Shown: positions 1 to 8,149, numbered from the stretch's first letter. The stretch: DNA of 37,372 bases from Thermoplasmata archaeon (GCA_027314915.1 DAHUZZ010000019.1:1-37372), one strand, 5' to 3'. Notes: generated by a model from the sequence alone, not told the origin. Made by a program: numbers and translations.

Positions 1-98
1 TGGACCCCCTCTTTCCACTCGAGGCCTGGGTGTCCGACGGTCGGGCCAGGAAGGGAACTAATTCTTGGACTCGAGACCCCGACCGGTCCATCCAAAGG

Positions 99-107
99 CC
101 TAAAAGG
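99..107 (+). promoter_or_regulatory. Probable TATA box of the PRC-barrel gene
   Basis: The sequence CCTAAAAGG resembles an archaeal TATA box. Transcription would start about 25 nt downstream, near position 128. That places the GTG at 121 upstream of the transcript and supports the ATG at 142, which has its own GGAGAT site at 129-134. Assigned by pattern and spacing only. Confidence 0.45.
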
Positions 108-141
108 GGGAGCCGCGGTCGTGCCGTCGGAGATCGCGCCG

Positions 142-462
142 ATGCTGGTGGAGACGACGGAGCTCGTGGGCCGACAGGTGTACACTCCCGACGGACGCCT
201 CCTGGGGGAAGTGGACAACCTGGTCGTGGACGTGGACGGATCGAAGATCGATGGCCTCTACGTCAGCGAACCCAGCGGGCTCTTAGTGGAGGAATCGCGT
301 CCGATCAACATCCCCTACCGGTGGGTCTCCGCCGTCAATGACGTCGTCCTGCTGAGGTTCTTCCCGAAGCGGGTCTCGATGAAGAAGACGGCGCCCCGTG
401 CCCCGGCCTCCGCAGCGCCGGCGGGCCCCGCGCCCGCGGCCGCCCCGGCGCCGGCCCGGTAG
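142..462 (+). CDS. PRC-barrel domain protein
   Basis: A 106-residue protein. Residues 1-75 form a PRC-barrel (beta-barrel) domain, visible in the pattern ELVGRQVYTPDG, then GEVDNLVVDVDG, then a conserved IPYRWVSAVNDVVLL strand end. The rest is a flexible Ala/Pro tail after KRVSMKK. PRC-barrel proteins are small scaffolds found in RNA metabolism, photosynthetic reaction centres and, in haloarchaea, the cell-division proteins CdpB1/B2; which role applies here is not shown. The ATG at 142 is preferred over the GTG at 121 because a TATA-like element at 99-107 predicts a start near 128 and GGAGAT lies 7 nt before the ATG. The tRNA-Leu gene begins 6 nt after the stop and may share the transcript. 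Confidence 0.8.
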   Translation: MLVETTELVGRQVYTPDGRLLGEVDNLVVDVDGSKIDGLYVSEPSGLLVEESRPINIPYRWVSAVNDVVLLRFFPKRVSMKKTAPRAPASAAPAGPAPAAAPAPAR

Positions 463-468
463 CACGGC

Positions 469-580
469 GCGGGGATAGCCAAGCCCGGTAACGGCGCAGG
501 ACTTAAACGGCGGACCGCCGAGGTCCCCCGAAGAGATCCTGCCGCGCAGGCGTTCGCCGGTTCAAATCCGGCTCCCCGCA
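469..580 (+). tRNA. tRNA-Leu (anticodon UAA), with intron
   Basis: Acceptor arms GCGGGGA (469-475) and TCCCCGC (573-579) pair perfectly and are followed by discriminator A580, as expected for Leu. The D arm is GCC/GGC (478-480, 493-495). The anticodon stem is CAGGA/TCCTG (497-501, 537-541), with loop bases C502 T503 then anticodon TAA at 504-506 and A507. The T arm is GCCGG/CCGGC with loop TTCAAAT (556-572). A long variable arm at 542-555 (CGC/GCG stem) makes this a class II tRNA. The CCA end is not encoded. A 28-nt insertion in the anticodon loop is interpreted as an intron at the canonical 37/38 site. No separate TATA box is seen, so co-transcription with the upstream gene is possible. Confidence 0.93.
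508..535 (+). other. tRNA-Leu intron (archaeal 37/38 type)
   Basis: The 28 bases between A507 and A536 do not fit the tRNA fold. They can form their own helix: CGG 508-510 with CCG 528-530 and GGACC 512-516 with GGTCC 522-526, closing a GCCGA loop. This is the kind of extended anticodon helix that the archaeal splicing endonuclease cuts. Exact splice points are inferred from the standard position after base 37. Confidence 0.8.
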
Positions 581-670
581 GTCCTGCGGTCGCGCACGGC
601 CCGAGCGGGGGATCGCTTCCCCGGGTCCTCCCGCGCGGTCCCCGGCCCGCGGGCCGAGGACGCCGGGAGC

Positions 671-1153
671 TCACTCGGACACGGTCTCCGGAAAATGCTC
701 CCGGACGATCCGCTCGATCGCGCCGCTCCAGTGCACCCCGCCCATGAGCGCGATCAGGTAGATCGCGACCACGAGGAGCGCTCCGACGCCCAGGATCCAA
801 TGCTGGGTGAGCAGAAGCATCAGGAAGTCCATCCCGGCGAATCCCAGGAGGGCGCCCGAGACGATCCGGAGGGAATTGTTGGACTCGCGCCTCCCGATCG
901 CCTGGGTGAACCAATCGATGGCCGCGGGGGCCGGCAGGAGGGCCACCACGAACTCGAAGGAGAGGTTCGGCAGCAGCGCAGGGCTCGAAAGTACCGTGAG
1001 GAAGGTCGCGAGGTAGGCGATGGCCCCGGCCACCTGGCCCGTACATCGTGCGCAGAGATGTACGAACGTGCGGCGAAAAGCGATCCGGAGGGTCCTCGAG
1101 TAGCGAGAGGACGGATGGTGCGAGAGGAGGTACCGCCAGCTCGAATCGCCCAC
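671..1153 (-). CDS. DUF2085 family membrane protein
   Basis: A 160-residue integral membrane protein of unknown function. It has the DUF2085 signatures: LCARCTG near residues 34-40, and IDWFTQAIGRRESNNSLR followed by a Gly-rich helix. Three or four hydrophobic segments follow, and the C-terminus is the soluble tail REHFPETVSE. The family usually carries a His/Cys-rich N-terminal patch, perhaps metal-binding; here only SHHPSSRYSRT precedes the CARC motif. I chose the GTG at 1153 because GGGAG lies 6 nt before it and a TATA-like element at 1211-1222 would give a leader of about 38 nt; no ATG exists in frame at the right place. It is divergent from the zinc-ribbon gene at 1253. Confidence 0.7.
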   Translation of the reverse strand: MGDSSWRYLLSHHPSSRYSRTLRIAFRRTFVHLCARCTGQVAGAIAYLATFLTVLSSPALLPNLSFEFVVALLPAPAAIDWFTQAIGRRESNNSLRIVSGALLGFAGMDFLMLLLTQHWILGVGALLVVAIYLIALMGGVHWSGAIERIVREHFPETVSE

Positions 1154-1210
1154 GGCCGCTCCCGGAGGGTGCGCGCGGGCATCCTCTTGAAGGCGTCGGT
1201 GGGCAGAAGA

Positions 1211-1222
1211 AAGTATGATTAA
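1211..1222. promoter_or_regulatory. Shared AT-rich promoter element between divergent genes
   Basis: AAGTATGATTAA stands out in very GC-rich DNA between the divergent genes ending at 1153 (minus start) and 1253 (plus start). It could act as a TATA box in either direction, giving leaders of about 12 nt (plus) and 38 nt (minus). Confidence 0.4.
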
Positions 1223-1252
1223 CCTGAGCACATGGCGGTGACCTGAGGGATA

Positions 1253-1573
1253 GTGGTGCAGACCCAGATGGTCGGTGGACCTCTCAAGTACAAGCGCAAG
1301 TACAAACTCTGGCTGCTCATCCTGCTCGTGATCGTCTGTTGGCCCATCGCGATCGTCTACTACTTCACGCGCGAGAAGGTGCCGGTCCAGGAGTTTCAGA
1401 CGTACGTCACACCGATGGCCCCATCGGCTGCGGGGCCGGGCGCGCCCGCGCCCTCCCCGGCCGCTCCGGCAGCCCCTGGAACGGCGCCGGCCTGCCCTCG
1501 ATGCGGTAAGCCCACCACGTGGGTCGCGCAGTACGGTCGATACTACTGCACGTCCGACCAACAGTATGTCTGA
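1253..1573 (+). CDS. Membrane-anchored zinc-ribbon-like protein
   Basis: About 106 residues. A basic N-terminus (KYKRKYK) precedes one strong transmembrane helix at about residues 19-37 (WLLILLVIVCWPIAIVYYF). A Pro/Ala-rich linker follows, then a C-terminal ribbon with CPRCG and YYC. By the positive-inside rule and the short tail, the ribbon probably lies outside the membrane or close to it, but topology is not certain. Zinc ribbons normally have two CxxC pairs; here the second pair reads CTSD, so the fourth ligand would be Asp or is lost. Start: GTG codons at 1253 and 1256 follow GAGGGA (1245-1250); the ATG at 1268 is farther away. Function unknown. Confidence 0.7.
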   Translation: MVQTQMVGGPLKYKRKYKLWLLILLVIVCWPIAIVYYFTREKVPVQEFQTYVTPMAPSAAGPGAPAPSPAAPAAPGTAPACPRCGKPTTWVAQYGRYYCTSDQQYV

Positions 1574-1589
1574 AGCACTCCGGAGTGCT
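1574..1589. repeat. Perfect 16-nt palindrome after a stop codon
   Basis: AGCACTCCGGAGTGCT begins immediately after the TGA of the zinc-ribbon gene and is a perfect inverted repeat without spacer. It could be an RNA 3'-end hairpin or a protein-binding site. No T-tract follows, so termination is unproven. Confidence 0.4.
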
Positions 1590-1897
1590 CGGACCTGGAT
1601 TCCGCGACCCCTGCGGACGATGACCGGTATCGAGTAGCTCCGAGGGCGGAGAGCATCTCCTTCAGCTCCTCGGTCGGTTTCATCGGCCACTTCCGGGTCG
1701 GGTTCCCCGTCCCGGACCTCACCCCCGCCAGCGTCTCGAGGGGATGCCGCGCCGCCGCGAGGCTCCTCTCGGGGCATTTCCGCTTCCCGGTCCGCTCCGA
1801 CCCGATCCACCGCAACACCGCCGTGCGGAGGATCGTCGCGTGCGCGTCGGTGGCGATCCATTCGGCCGGAGGTCGCCCGCCCGAGCGCCCGTGCGAA
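1590..1897. other. Intergenic gap between convergent genes
   Basis: About 300 nt lie between the zinc-ribbon gene (plus) and the PLD/ATPase gene (minus). A 46-codon minus-strand frame starting with ATG at 1683 (reading MKPTEELKEMLSALG at its start) is open, but it runs into the zinc-ribbon gene and lacks a clear ribosome site or promoter. I see no supported gene here. Confidence 0.4.
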
Positions 1898-3943
1898 TCA
1901 GGCCCGATCCCCCGGAGGTCGCCGGACCCGCGTGAAGGTACGTCGGATCCGTTCCGCCCAGCGACGTCCGGCGGCCGGGGGCGCCCCCGGGACCGATCCC
2001 GAGGGGGAGTCGGGCGCCGGGCGGGGGGCGTCGAGCCATCGGAGGAACCGCTCCGGGGCGTAGATCAGCAGCGTGTGACCGCGCCGGTCCTTGTTGAGGT
2101 CGAGCGGAAGCAGACTCTCGTAATGCGCCACCTCCGACGGCTGGAGATCGGGCGTGAACTCGACGCGTACCCGCGACCCTTCCGAGTGCACTGCCGCCTT
2201 GCGCAGGCTGTGGACGAGGTCGTGCCAGTCGAGCCGACCGACGTCGAACCGTGCCTCGAAGGGCTCCCGGGGGAACCAGGCCGGCGGGGCCCGGCCGGCG
2301 TAGGCGTACAGTTCGAGCATGACCGACCGGGCCAGCGCCAGGTCGTCCGCGCTCAGTGCGGGCCGGCCCGCGAGCCGCTCGAGGTACCGATGCGCGAACC
2401 AGGGAAAGATCGGGTTCTCCTCGAGGAGCAGCTGGTGCAGCGCCTCCTTCCGCTCCGGCCGTGCGTGGAAGTAGACCGGGAACACCACGCGCTTGACCCG
2501 CGTCCGGGCCCAGTCGCGGAGCGTCGGCAGGTTCGTCGAGAAGACGAGCGCCGGGACGGGCGCCTCCTCCTGCCATCGCTTCTCCCAGTAGGTCTTGACC
2601 ACCTCCTCGAACTTGCGGTCGGTCACCGACGGGATGTCGTCGAAGACGAGGGGGAACACGGTCCCGTGGGCCCGGACCCGCTCGAGGGTCGACTCCTTGA
2701 ACTCCCGGCCCGGAAGGGGCGCCACGGCCTCGCCGGCGAGCAGCTTGAGGGCGAACTGCAGGAAGGTCGACTTACCGTTGGAGGAACGTCCGTAAATGAC
2801 GAGGAACGGCGGGCCCCGCCGATCGACGAGCCCGACGCGCGCCCGGCGCTGCTTCATGTGTTCGTGGAAGAACGGCGCCGCGAGGAAGTACAGCAGCGCC
2901 TCGGTCGTCGCGGCGATGTGGACGTCGAGATCCCAGGGGCTCGCGACCTCCTCGGTCGCCATCTCCACGTACCGCTCGAGGTGGTGGAGCGCACGGCCCA
3001 CCGTCCCCCGGTCCGCGGGGAGCGGTGCGCTGCGGGGCCGGGCGGTCCCGCCCAGAATGAGCCGGACCTCCCGGGCCCGGGGATCGACGCCGAGGAGGGG
3101 GTAGCGGACCCGGCGCTCGACCAGCCGGAGGTACTCCGGCATCGGGACGACCAGTTCCCCCCCTCGGACCGAGGGACGGAGCTCGGCGAGGTACCCCTCG
3201 AGCGACTTCTGGGCCACGGGAGCGTCGGGAAGGGCGATGGTCAGGAGCTCGGCCGAGGGATCGAGCAGGGCCCGCTGGGTCGCCTCCCGCAGGAGCGGCG
3301 CCGGCCCCGTCACCGCATCGGCCGGTGCCGCCCGCTGGACCCACGCCTCGAGCAGTTCCCGCCGACGCGCAGGCTCCCGGCCGACCTGTCCGGCGAGATC
3401 CCCGAGGTACGGCTCGCAGCCGTGGCGGTGCTCTTCGAAGTGCTGGACGAACGCCGCTCCCAGGGGATGGCCCGCGGGCAGGTCGTAGACCGCCACGGAG
3501 TCCCACGAACCGGACGGGTAGAGGTTCCGGCTCCCGTGGAGGACCCGGAGCCCGCCGGGACGATCCAGCAGGTAGAGCTTGCTGTGGATCGTCTTCCTCG
3601 GCACGTAGAGGGCGAGCGACCCGTCCTCGAGCCGACCGACGATCCGATCGAGCCGCGCGAGATCGAGGCTCGAGCGGAATTGCTCGATGCTCTCCCCCAG
3701 GATGAGGTCGACGTGCCCGATCCCCTGCCCGTCGAAGAGGTCGAGGAGGTCCGTGGCGTGGGCGACGTACGACACGATCCGCGCGCGGGTGGTCCCGTCG
3801 AAGAGCCGGGCAAAGCCCCGGGTGCTCCGGACGACCTCGAGACGGGGCAGCGGCCGGAGGTCGGCACCCGCCAGGACCTCCTTCGGCGCCGCCCCGGAGT
3901 CGGGCTCCATCAGGAGCCGCTGCCGGTCCTCCGAACGCCCCAT
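1898..3943 (-). CDS. PLD-like nuclease fused to SF3-type ATPase
   Basis: A 681-residue protein joining two parts. Residues about 20-190 look like a phospholipase-D-superfamily nuclease: HSKLYLL (near 119) followed by GSRNLYPSGS (near 136), a single HKD-type motif as in PLD nucleases that act as dimers. Residues about 330-500 form a P-loop ATPase: Walker A GRSSNGKST (384-392), Walker B VFPLVFDD (near 432) and a VFSTN motif (near 468) followed by RVKRVVFP. The NGKS signature and the order of motifs resemble superfamily 3 / D5-type helicases of viruses and plasmids. A basic tail follows. It lies 23 nt downstream of the SWIM gene, so is probably co-transcribed with it and the SNF2 gene. DNA processing or defence is likely but unproven; I do not recognise the fusion as a named family. 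Confidence 0.85.
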   Translation of the reverse strand: MGRSEDRQRLLMEPDSGAAPKEVLAGADLRPLPRLEVVRSTRGFARLFDGTTRARIVSYVAHATDLLDLFDGQGIGHVDLILGESIEQFRSSLDLARLDRIVGRLEDGSLALYVPRKTIHSKLYLLDRPGGLRVLHGSRNLYPSGSWDSVAVYDLPAGHPLGAAFVQHFEEHRHGCEPYLGDLAGQVGREPARRRELLEAWVQRAAPADAVTGPAPLLREATQRALLDPSAELLTIALPDAPVAQKSLEGYLAELRPSVRGGELVVPMPEYLRLVERRVRYPLLGVDPRAREVRLILGGTARPRSAPLPADRGTVGRALHHLERYVEMATEEVASPWDLDVHIAATTEALLYFLAAPFFHEHMKQRRARVGLVDRRGPPFLVIYGRSSNGKSTFLQFALKLLAGEAVAPLPGREFKESTLERVRAHGTVFPLVFDDIPSVTDRKFEEVVKTYWEKRWQEEAPVPALVFSTNLPTLRDWARTRVKRVVFPVYFHARPERKEALHQLLLEENPIFPWFAHRYLERLAGRPALSADDLALARSVMLELYAYAGRAPPAWFPREPFEARFDVGRLDWHDLVHSLRKAAVHSEGSRVRVEFTPDLQPSEVAHYESLLPLDLNKDRRGHTLLIYAPERFLRWLDAPRPAPDSPSGSVPGAPPAAGRRWAERIRRTFTRVRRPPGDRA

Positions 3944-3966
3944 GGTCGCCCCCCCGGTCCGAGAGC

Positions 3967-4986
3967 TCACAACGCTCGACCCTCGTTCGGCCGCGCCCGC
4001 GGGGGGGGCCCGGACGGGGGCGCACCGGGATCCGGCTCCTCCGGCTCGCGGGGCTCCTCCGCGGGGGCCCCCTCGAGCACGTCGTGCCGCTCGAAGACCT
4101 CGGTCCGCGCGCGCGCCTCGATCCGCTCGTACGACGACCGAAGGAACTCCAGGACCTCGGGGGTTCCCCGCAGGAAGGCGGGCTCGCCGAGCCGGCGCAG
4201 TACCGCGTCCGGCACGGTCGAGGGCTGGACCGGGGGAATGGTGAGGTGCCGGAGGAAGGAATCGTCGCCCCAGAACGAGGGCCGGGGCGCGGCGGGCCGC
4301 GGGGCCTCGCCCGGACCGTCCGTCCGGGCCGCCGGCCTCCCGCGCTCCGCCCGTGGTGGTCGTCCGGCCCGGCGGGGGCGGAGCGCGGCAAGGACCGCGG
4401 CCCGGGGCCGGCCCCGTAGGGCGAGGAGGACGAACGGGTCCCGGTCCATCGACTCCGCGAGCAGGTAGTGGACGGCAGCGATGTGCTTGCACGGGTTTGC
4501 CCAGTCGGGGCACGAACAGTCCGCTTCGAGGTCCTGCTCCGGGGCGGGGAGCAGGGAGGTCCCGGCGGACTGGAAGGTGGCCTCGACCGATTCCGGCAGC
4601 TCCCCGGAGAGGAGCGCGGCGGCCACCTCGGCCCGCGCGCCCAGCCTTCCGAGGATGCGGGTCCACCGGGCCTCGGGGATGGGCCGGACCGCGATCCATA
4701 CCCGGTAGGCCGCCGCACGGGAGCCCTGGACCCGCGCCTCCACCCGCCCGGGGGCCACGCGCAGCCCGAGGACCTGACCCGCCCGGGCGTAGGTGCGGCC
4801 CCTCGCCAGCCGCTCCGCCCATCCACGACGCTCGAGCGCCTCGATCCAGCGATGTCCCCACCAGGTCCGGGCAAAGTCACCCCGGCGGCTGCGGGCCTGC
4901 AGACCGTCGGCGGTCCGGCGGGGACGCGGGTACGGGCGGTCCCGGGCCCCGCCGAAGGGGTCGAACGTGTGCGAGGACCTGCGCAT
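3967..4986 (-). CDS. SWIM zinc-finger protein
   Basis: A 339-residue protein with a SWIM zinc finger: DCSCPDWANPCKH at about residues 156-168 gives the C-x-C-x(n)-C-x-H ligand set. The N-terminal half (TWWGHRWIEALE near residue 42, then RGRTYARAGQVLGL) matches the region that precedes SWIM in prokaryotic SWIM proteins. The middle is Arg/Pro-rich and probably flexible; the C-terminal part has a helical stretch (PEVLEFLRSSYERIEARA) and an acidic, Pro-rich tail. SWIM domains bind DNA or protein and are known companions of SWI2/SNF2 ATPases in bacteria and archaea. The ATG at 4986 lies 1 nt after the SNF2 stop codon, which suggests translational coupling and a shared complex. Confidence 0.88.
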   Translation of the reverse strand: MRRSSHTFDPFGGARDRPYPRPRRTADGLQARSRRGDFARTWWGHRWIEALERRGWAERLARGRTYARAGQVLGLRVAPGRVEARVQGSRAAAYRVWIAVRPIPEARWTRILGRLGARAEVAAALLSGELPESVEATFQSAGTSLLPAPEQDLEADCSCPDWANPCKHIAAVHYLLAESMDRDPFVLLALRGRPRAAVLAALRPRRAGRPPRAERGRPAARTDGPGEAPRPAAPRPSFWGDDSFLRHLTIPPVQPSTVPDAVLRRLGEPAFLRGTPEVLEFLRSSYERIEARARTEVFERHDVLEGAPAEEPREPEEPDPGAPPSGPPPRARPNEGRAL

Positions 4987-4987
4987 C

Positions 4988-7900
4988 TCAGGTCACCTCC
5001 GCGGGCACCGGAGCGGGGCCGCCCGGGAGCGGGCCCGAGTCGGGGCCCTCGCGGCGCAGCGCAAAGAGCTCCCGGAGCTCGGCGGTCGAGAGTTCGGTGA
5101 GGCCCGCTTCGCCCCTCGCGAGGACCGACTCGGCGAGCCCGGTCTTCTGCGTCAGCATCTCGTCGATGCGATCCTCGATCGTCCCGGGAACGACGAACTT
5201 GTGGACCATGACGCGCGCACGCTGCCCGATCCGGTACGCCCGGTCCGTCGCCTGGTTCTCCACCGCCGGGTTCCACCAACGGTCGAAGTGGAAGACGCGC
5301 GTCGCCTCGGTGAGGTTGAGGCCCGACCCGCCGGCCTTGAGCGTCAGCACGAGGAGCCGCGGTCCGGACGCGGCACGGAACTCGCCGAGGACCTGCTCCC
5401 GTTCCGGCACCGACAGGCCGCCGTGGAAGAATCCGACGGGGCAGCCGAAGCGCTCGGCGAGCCGTCGACGGAGCATCTCGCCCATCTCCCGCCACTGGGT
5501 GAAGATGAGCGCGGAGTCGCCCTCGCCGAGCGCCTCCTCGAGGAGCTCCTCGAGCCGCGCGAGCTTCCCGGATCGGCCCGGCACGCGGCTGCGGTCCCGG
5601 AGGAGGAGCGCGGGGTGGTCGCACAGCTGCTTCAACCGGGTGAGGAGCCGGAGGACCATCGCGCGTCGGCCCATCCCTTCCGTCGCCTCGATCCGCCCCA
5701 TCATCTCGCGGACCGTGGCCTCGTAGAGGGAAGCCTGCTCCGGGGTGAGGGGGCAATCGGTCCGCTGCTCGATCTTGACCGGAAGGTCCGGCGCGACCTC
5801 GGGGTCGGACTTGAGCCGCCGCAGGATGAACGGGCGGACGAGTCGCTGGAGGGTGCGGGCCGCCGCGCCGTCCGAGTACCGTTCGATGGGGGTCGCGAAG
5901 CGGCTCTCGAACGTGCCGAGCGGCCCGAGGAACCCGGGATTGAGGAACTCCATGATGCTCCAGAGCTCACTCAGGCGGTTCTCGATCGGCGTTCCGGTGA
6001 GCGCCACGCGGTGGCGGGCGAGGAGGCCGCAGGCGGCCCGGCTCACCTTCGCGAGCGGGTTCTTGATGTTCTGCGCCTCGTCGAGGATGACGGTGTCCCA
6101 CGGGCGCGACCGCAGGAGCTCGGCGTCGCGCCACAGGAGGGCATAGCTCGTGATCACGAGGTCCGCCCGCCGGTACCGGGCCGCCAGCTGGGCCGGCCGG
6201 CGGGCTCGGTCCTCTCCGTGGTGGACCCGCACGGCGAGGGAGGGCGTGAAGCGGGCGGACTCGCGCCGCCAGTTCTCGACGACGCTCGTCGGGCAGACGA
6301 GGAGCGCCGGGGCGAGAGGACCCTCCGGGCGCCGGGCCGCGAGCAGGACCGCGAGGCACTGGAGCGTCTTGCCCAGCCCCATATCGTCGGCGAGGCAGGC
6401 CCCCATTCCGAGCCGACGCCAGAAGGCGAGCCACGAGAATCCGCGGCCCTGGTACGGCCGGAGCTCCGCGCAGAGGTCCTGCGGCGGCTCGAGCAGCTCG
6501 AACCGCGCCTCACCGCGGAGCGCCGACCAGAACTCGCCGAGCTCCTTGGACGGCACCACCCCGAGGATGGGCAGCCCATCGAGCCGACCCTCGATGTCGG
6601 CGGCCAAGAGCTCGCGGAGCGTCCGGCGCTCGGGGCGCCGCTGGCGCAGCGCGCGGAGCGCCGCCTGGACATCCTCGGGCCGGATCTCGACCCACTGGCC
6701 CCGGTGCCGGACGAGGGGAACCTTGAGCGCCGCGAGCCGGTCGAGCTCTTCGGCCGACAGCGGGTGTTCGCCGAGGGCGATGACGAGGTCGTAGGCGAGC
6801 AACGATTCGAGCCCGAACAACCCCCCGGCGCCCTCCGTCGGTCGCGCGGCGACGCGTACCCCGAACGAGGCGCGGCGCTCGGCCCACCACGGCGGGGCCA
6901 GGATGCCGATGCCGCACTCGGAGAGGAGAGGTCCCCCCGTTCGCAGGAACGCATAGGCCTCGGCCGTGGTGAGCTCCAGGCTCGCGGGGAACCGTTGGTC
7001 GAGGAGGCGGGCGATCGGCGGATAGATCCGACCGGCCTGGCGAAGCTCCCGGAGGAAGTGTTCGGCGACCGTCGCCGGGTCCCGCCCGGCGCGCTCCGGC
7101 ACGCACGCGGGGTCCCGCAGCACATCCTCCGCGGGAATGAGCTCCGTCGGGTCGTCGCGCGCTTGCAGGAACGCGAGCAGCTGCCAGCGACCCTCGGGGG
7201 CATCGAGGAGCGTGATGGGTCCGTCCGGCTCCGAGGGCTCCGCCCGGGGGGGCGGGTCGAGCCGCAGGCAGGCCCGGTACCGGACGGGTTCGTCGACCGG
7301 CTGGCCGGTCCACGCCTCGATGCCGCGCCGCAGCTCCGCGCGCTCCGATCGCGCGATCGTGACCCCCGGATCCCAGTTCGCCAGCGCCGAGGCCCAGCGG
7401 CCCTCCGGCAGGTCCCGCCGGGGCGGCGGCGGGCCCGAGCCCAGCCACCGTCGTGCGAGGCCGTCGACGCCGACGTCGAGGAGGCTGCGGATGAGGGAGC
7501 CGGGGCCGGGGGATACCGACTCCGGTCCCGCCGCGAGCAGCGAGGGGGGGACGAGTCCCTTCAGGCGCTCGCCCTCGGCAAGCTCCTCGTCGGTCGTCAG
7601 CGCGGCGCGCCAGCGTGCCTCGAGGGCGCCCGAGCTCCCGTCGACCACGGTCGGGACGATCTTTCGCCGCAGGAGCAGGAACAGCACGAACTTGGCGACG
7701 TGCGAGAGATACCGAAGGTCCCCGGCCAGCCTCGGGAGGCTCGTCGGTTCCTCGCCCGCCGGGAGCGCTGCGAGCCACGGGATCAGCTCCTCGTACGCCA
7801 CCCGGAGCGCGGGGACCCTCCACGGCGCCAGGGCTTCCGCCGCCGGGGGTGGGCCCGGGGTCGCCCGGGCCCGGAGGCGGGATTGGGGCCCACCGGAGTC

Positions 7901-8149
7901 CGTCGGGAGGACCAGCGTCACCGGTCCCGCCCGGCCCGCGGGGAACTCGACTCCGATGGTCCGCGAGTACCCGTCGACCGCGAGCCGCAGCGCGGCGGAG
8001 TCCATCGCCTCCGGATGGATGGGAGCCGGGCCCCGCGGGGAACGCCGCGGTGAGCTCCGGCCGGGGCGGTCCGAGACGCCCCAGATCAGGACATGGCAGT
8101 CCTTCCGGCTGGGCCCCACCCAGGCCAGCGCGGAGTGCAATGTCGTCAA
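4988..8149 (-). CDS. SNF2-family DEAD/DEAH-type helicase (HelZ-like)
   Basis: A 1053-residue SWI2/SNF2 ATPase. The N-terminal half (to about 560) is the SNF2-associated region of prokaryotic members; it opens with the typical LHSALAWVGPSRKDCHVLIWG. The motor follows: motif I DDMGLGKTLQ (near 588), motif II DEAQNIKN (near 690), motif III TGTPIENRLSELWS (near 718), motif V LKAGGSGLNL (near 940) and motif VI DRAYRIGQ (near 970). These enzymes use ATP to translocate on double-stranded DNA and remodel bound protein. All core motifs are intact. The start is a TTG at 8149, supported by GAGGGA about 9 nt upstream; an ATG downstream would remove the conserved N-terminus. First gene of a three-gene set with the SWIM protein and the PLD/ATPase fusion. 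Confidence 0.93.
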   Translation of the reverse strand: MTTLHSALAWVGPSRKDCHVLIWGVSDRPGRSSPRRSPRGPAPIHPEAMDSAALRLAVDGYSRTIGVEFPAGRAGPVTLVLPTDSGGPQSRLRARATPGPPPAAEALAPWRVPALRVAYEELIPWLAALPAGEEPTSLPRLAGDLRYLSHVAKFVLFLLLRRKIVPTVVDGSSGALEARWRAALTTDEELAEGERLKGLVPPSLLAAGPESVSPGPGSLIRSLLDVGVDGLARRWLGSGPPPPRRDLPEGRWASALANWDPGVTIARSERAELRRGIEAWTGQPVDEPVRYRACLRLDPPPRAEPSEPDGPITLLDAPEGRWQLLAFLQARDDPTELIPAEDVLRDPACVPERAGRDPATVAEHFLRELRQAGRIYPPIARLLDQRFPASLELTTAEAYAFLRTGGPLLSECGIGILAPPWWAERRASFGVRVAARPTEGAGGLFGLESLLAYDLVIALGEHPLSAEELDRLAALKVPLVRHRGQWVEIRPEDVQAALRALRQRRPERRTLRELLAADIEGRLDGLPILGVVPSKELGEFWSALRGEARFELLEPPQDLCAELRPYQGRGFSWLAFWRRLGMGACLADDMGLGKTLQCLAVLLAARRPEGPLAPALLVCPTSVVENWRRESARFTPSLAVRVHHGEDRARRPAQLAARYRRADLVITSYALLWRDAELLRSRPWDTVILDEAQNIKNPLAKVSRAACGLLARHRVALTGTPIENRLSELWSIMEFLNPGFLGPLGTFESRFATPIERYSDGAAARTLQRLVRPFILRRLKSDPEVAPDLPVKIEQRTDCPLTPEQASLYEATVREMMGRIEATEGMGRRAMVLRLLTRLKQLCDHPALLLRDRSRVPGRSGKLARLEELLEEALGEGDSALIFTQWREMGEMLRRRLAERFGCPVGFFHGGLSVPEREQVLGEFRAASGPRLLVLTLKAGGSGLNLTEATRVFHFDRWWNPAVENQATDRAYRIGQRARVMVHKFVVPGTIEDRIDEMLTQKTGLAESVLARGEAGLTELSTAELRELFALRREGPDSGPLPGGPAPVPAEVT

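Noticed and set aside
1543-1683. A 46-codon minus-strand frame starting MKPTEELKEMLSALG
   Set aside because: It overlaps the zinc-ribbon gene, has no clear ribosome site or promoter and no recognised family.
4793-8053. A 1086-codon plus-strand open frame
   Set aside because: Antisense to the SNF2 gene, whose helicase motifs are unmistakable.
1898-8149. DISARM defence system
   Set aside because: SNF2 and PLD parts are reminiscent of it, but no methyltransferase, DrmA-like helicase or DUF1998 protein is in the set.
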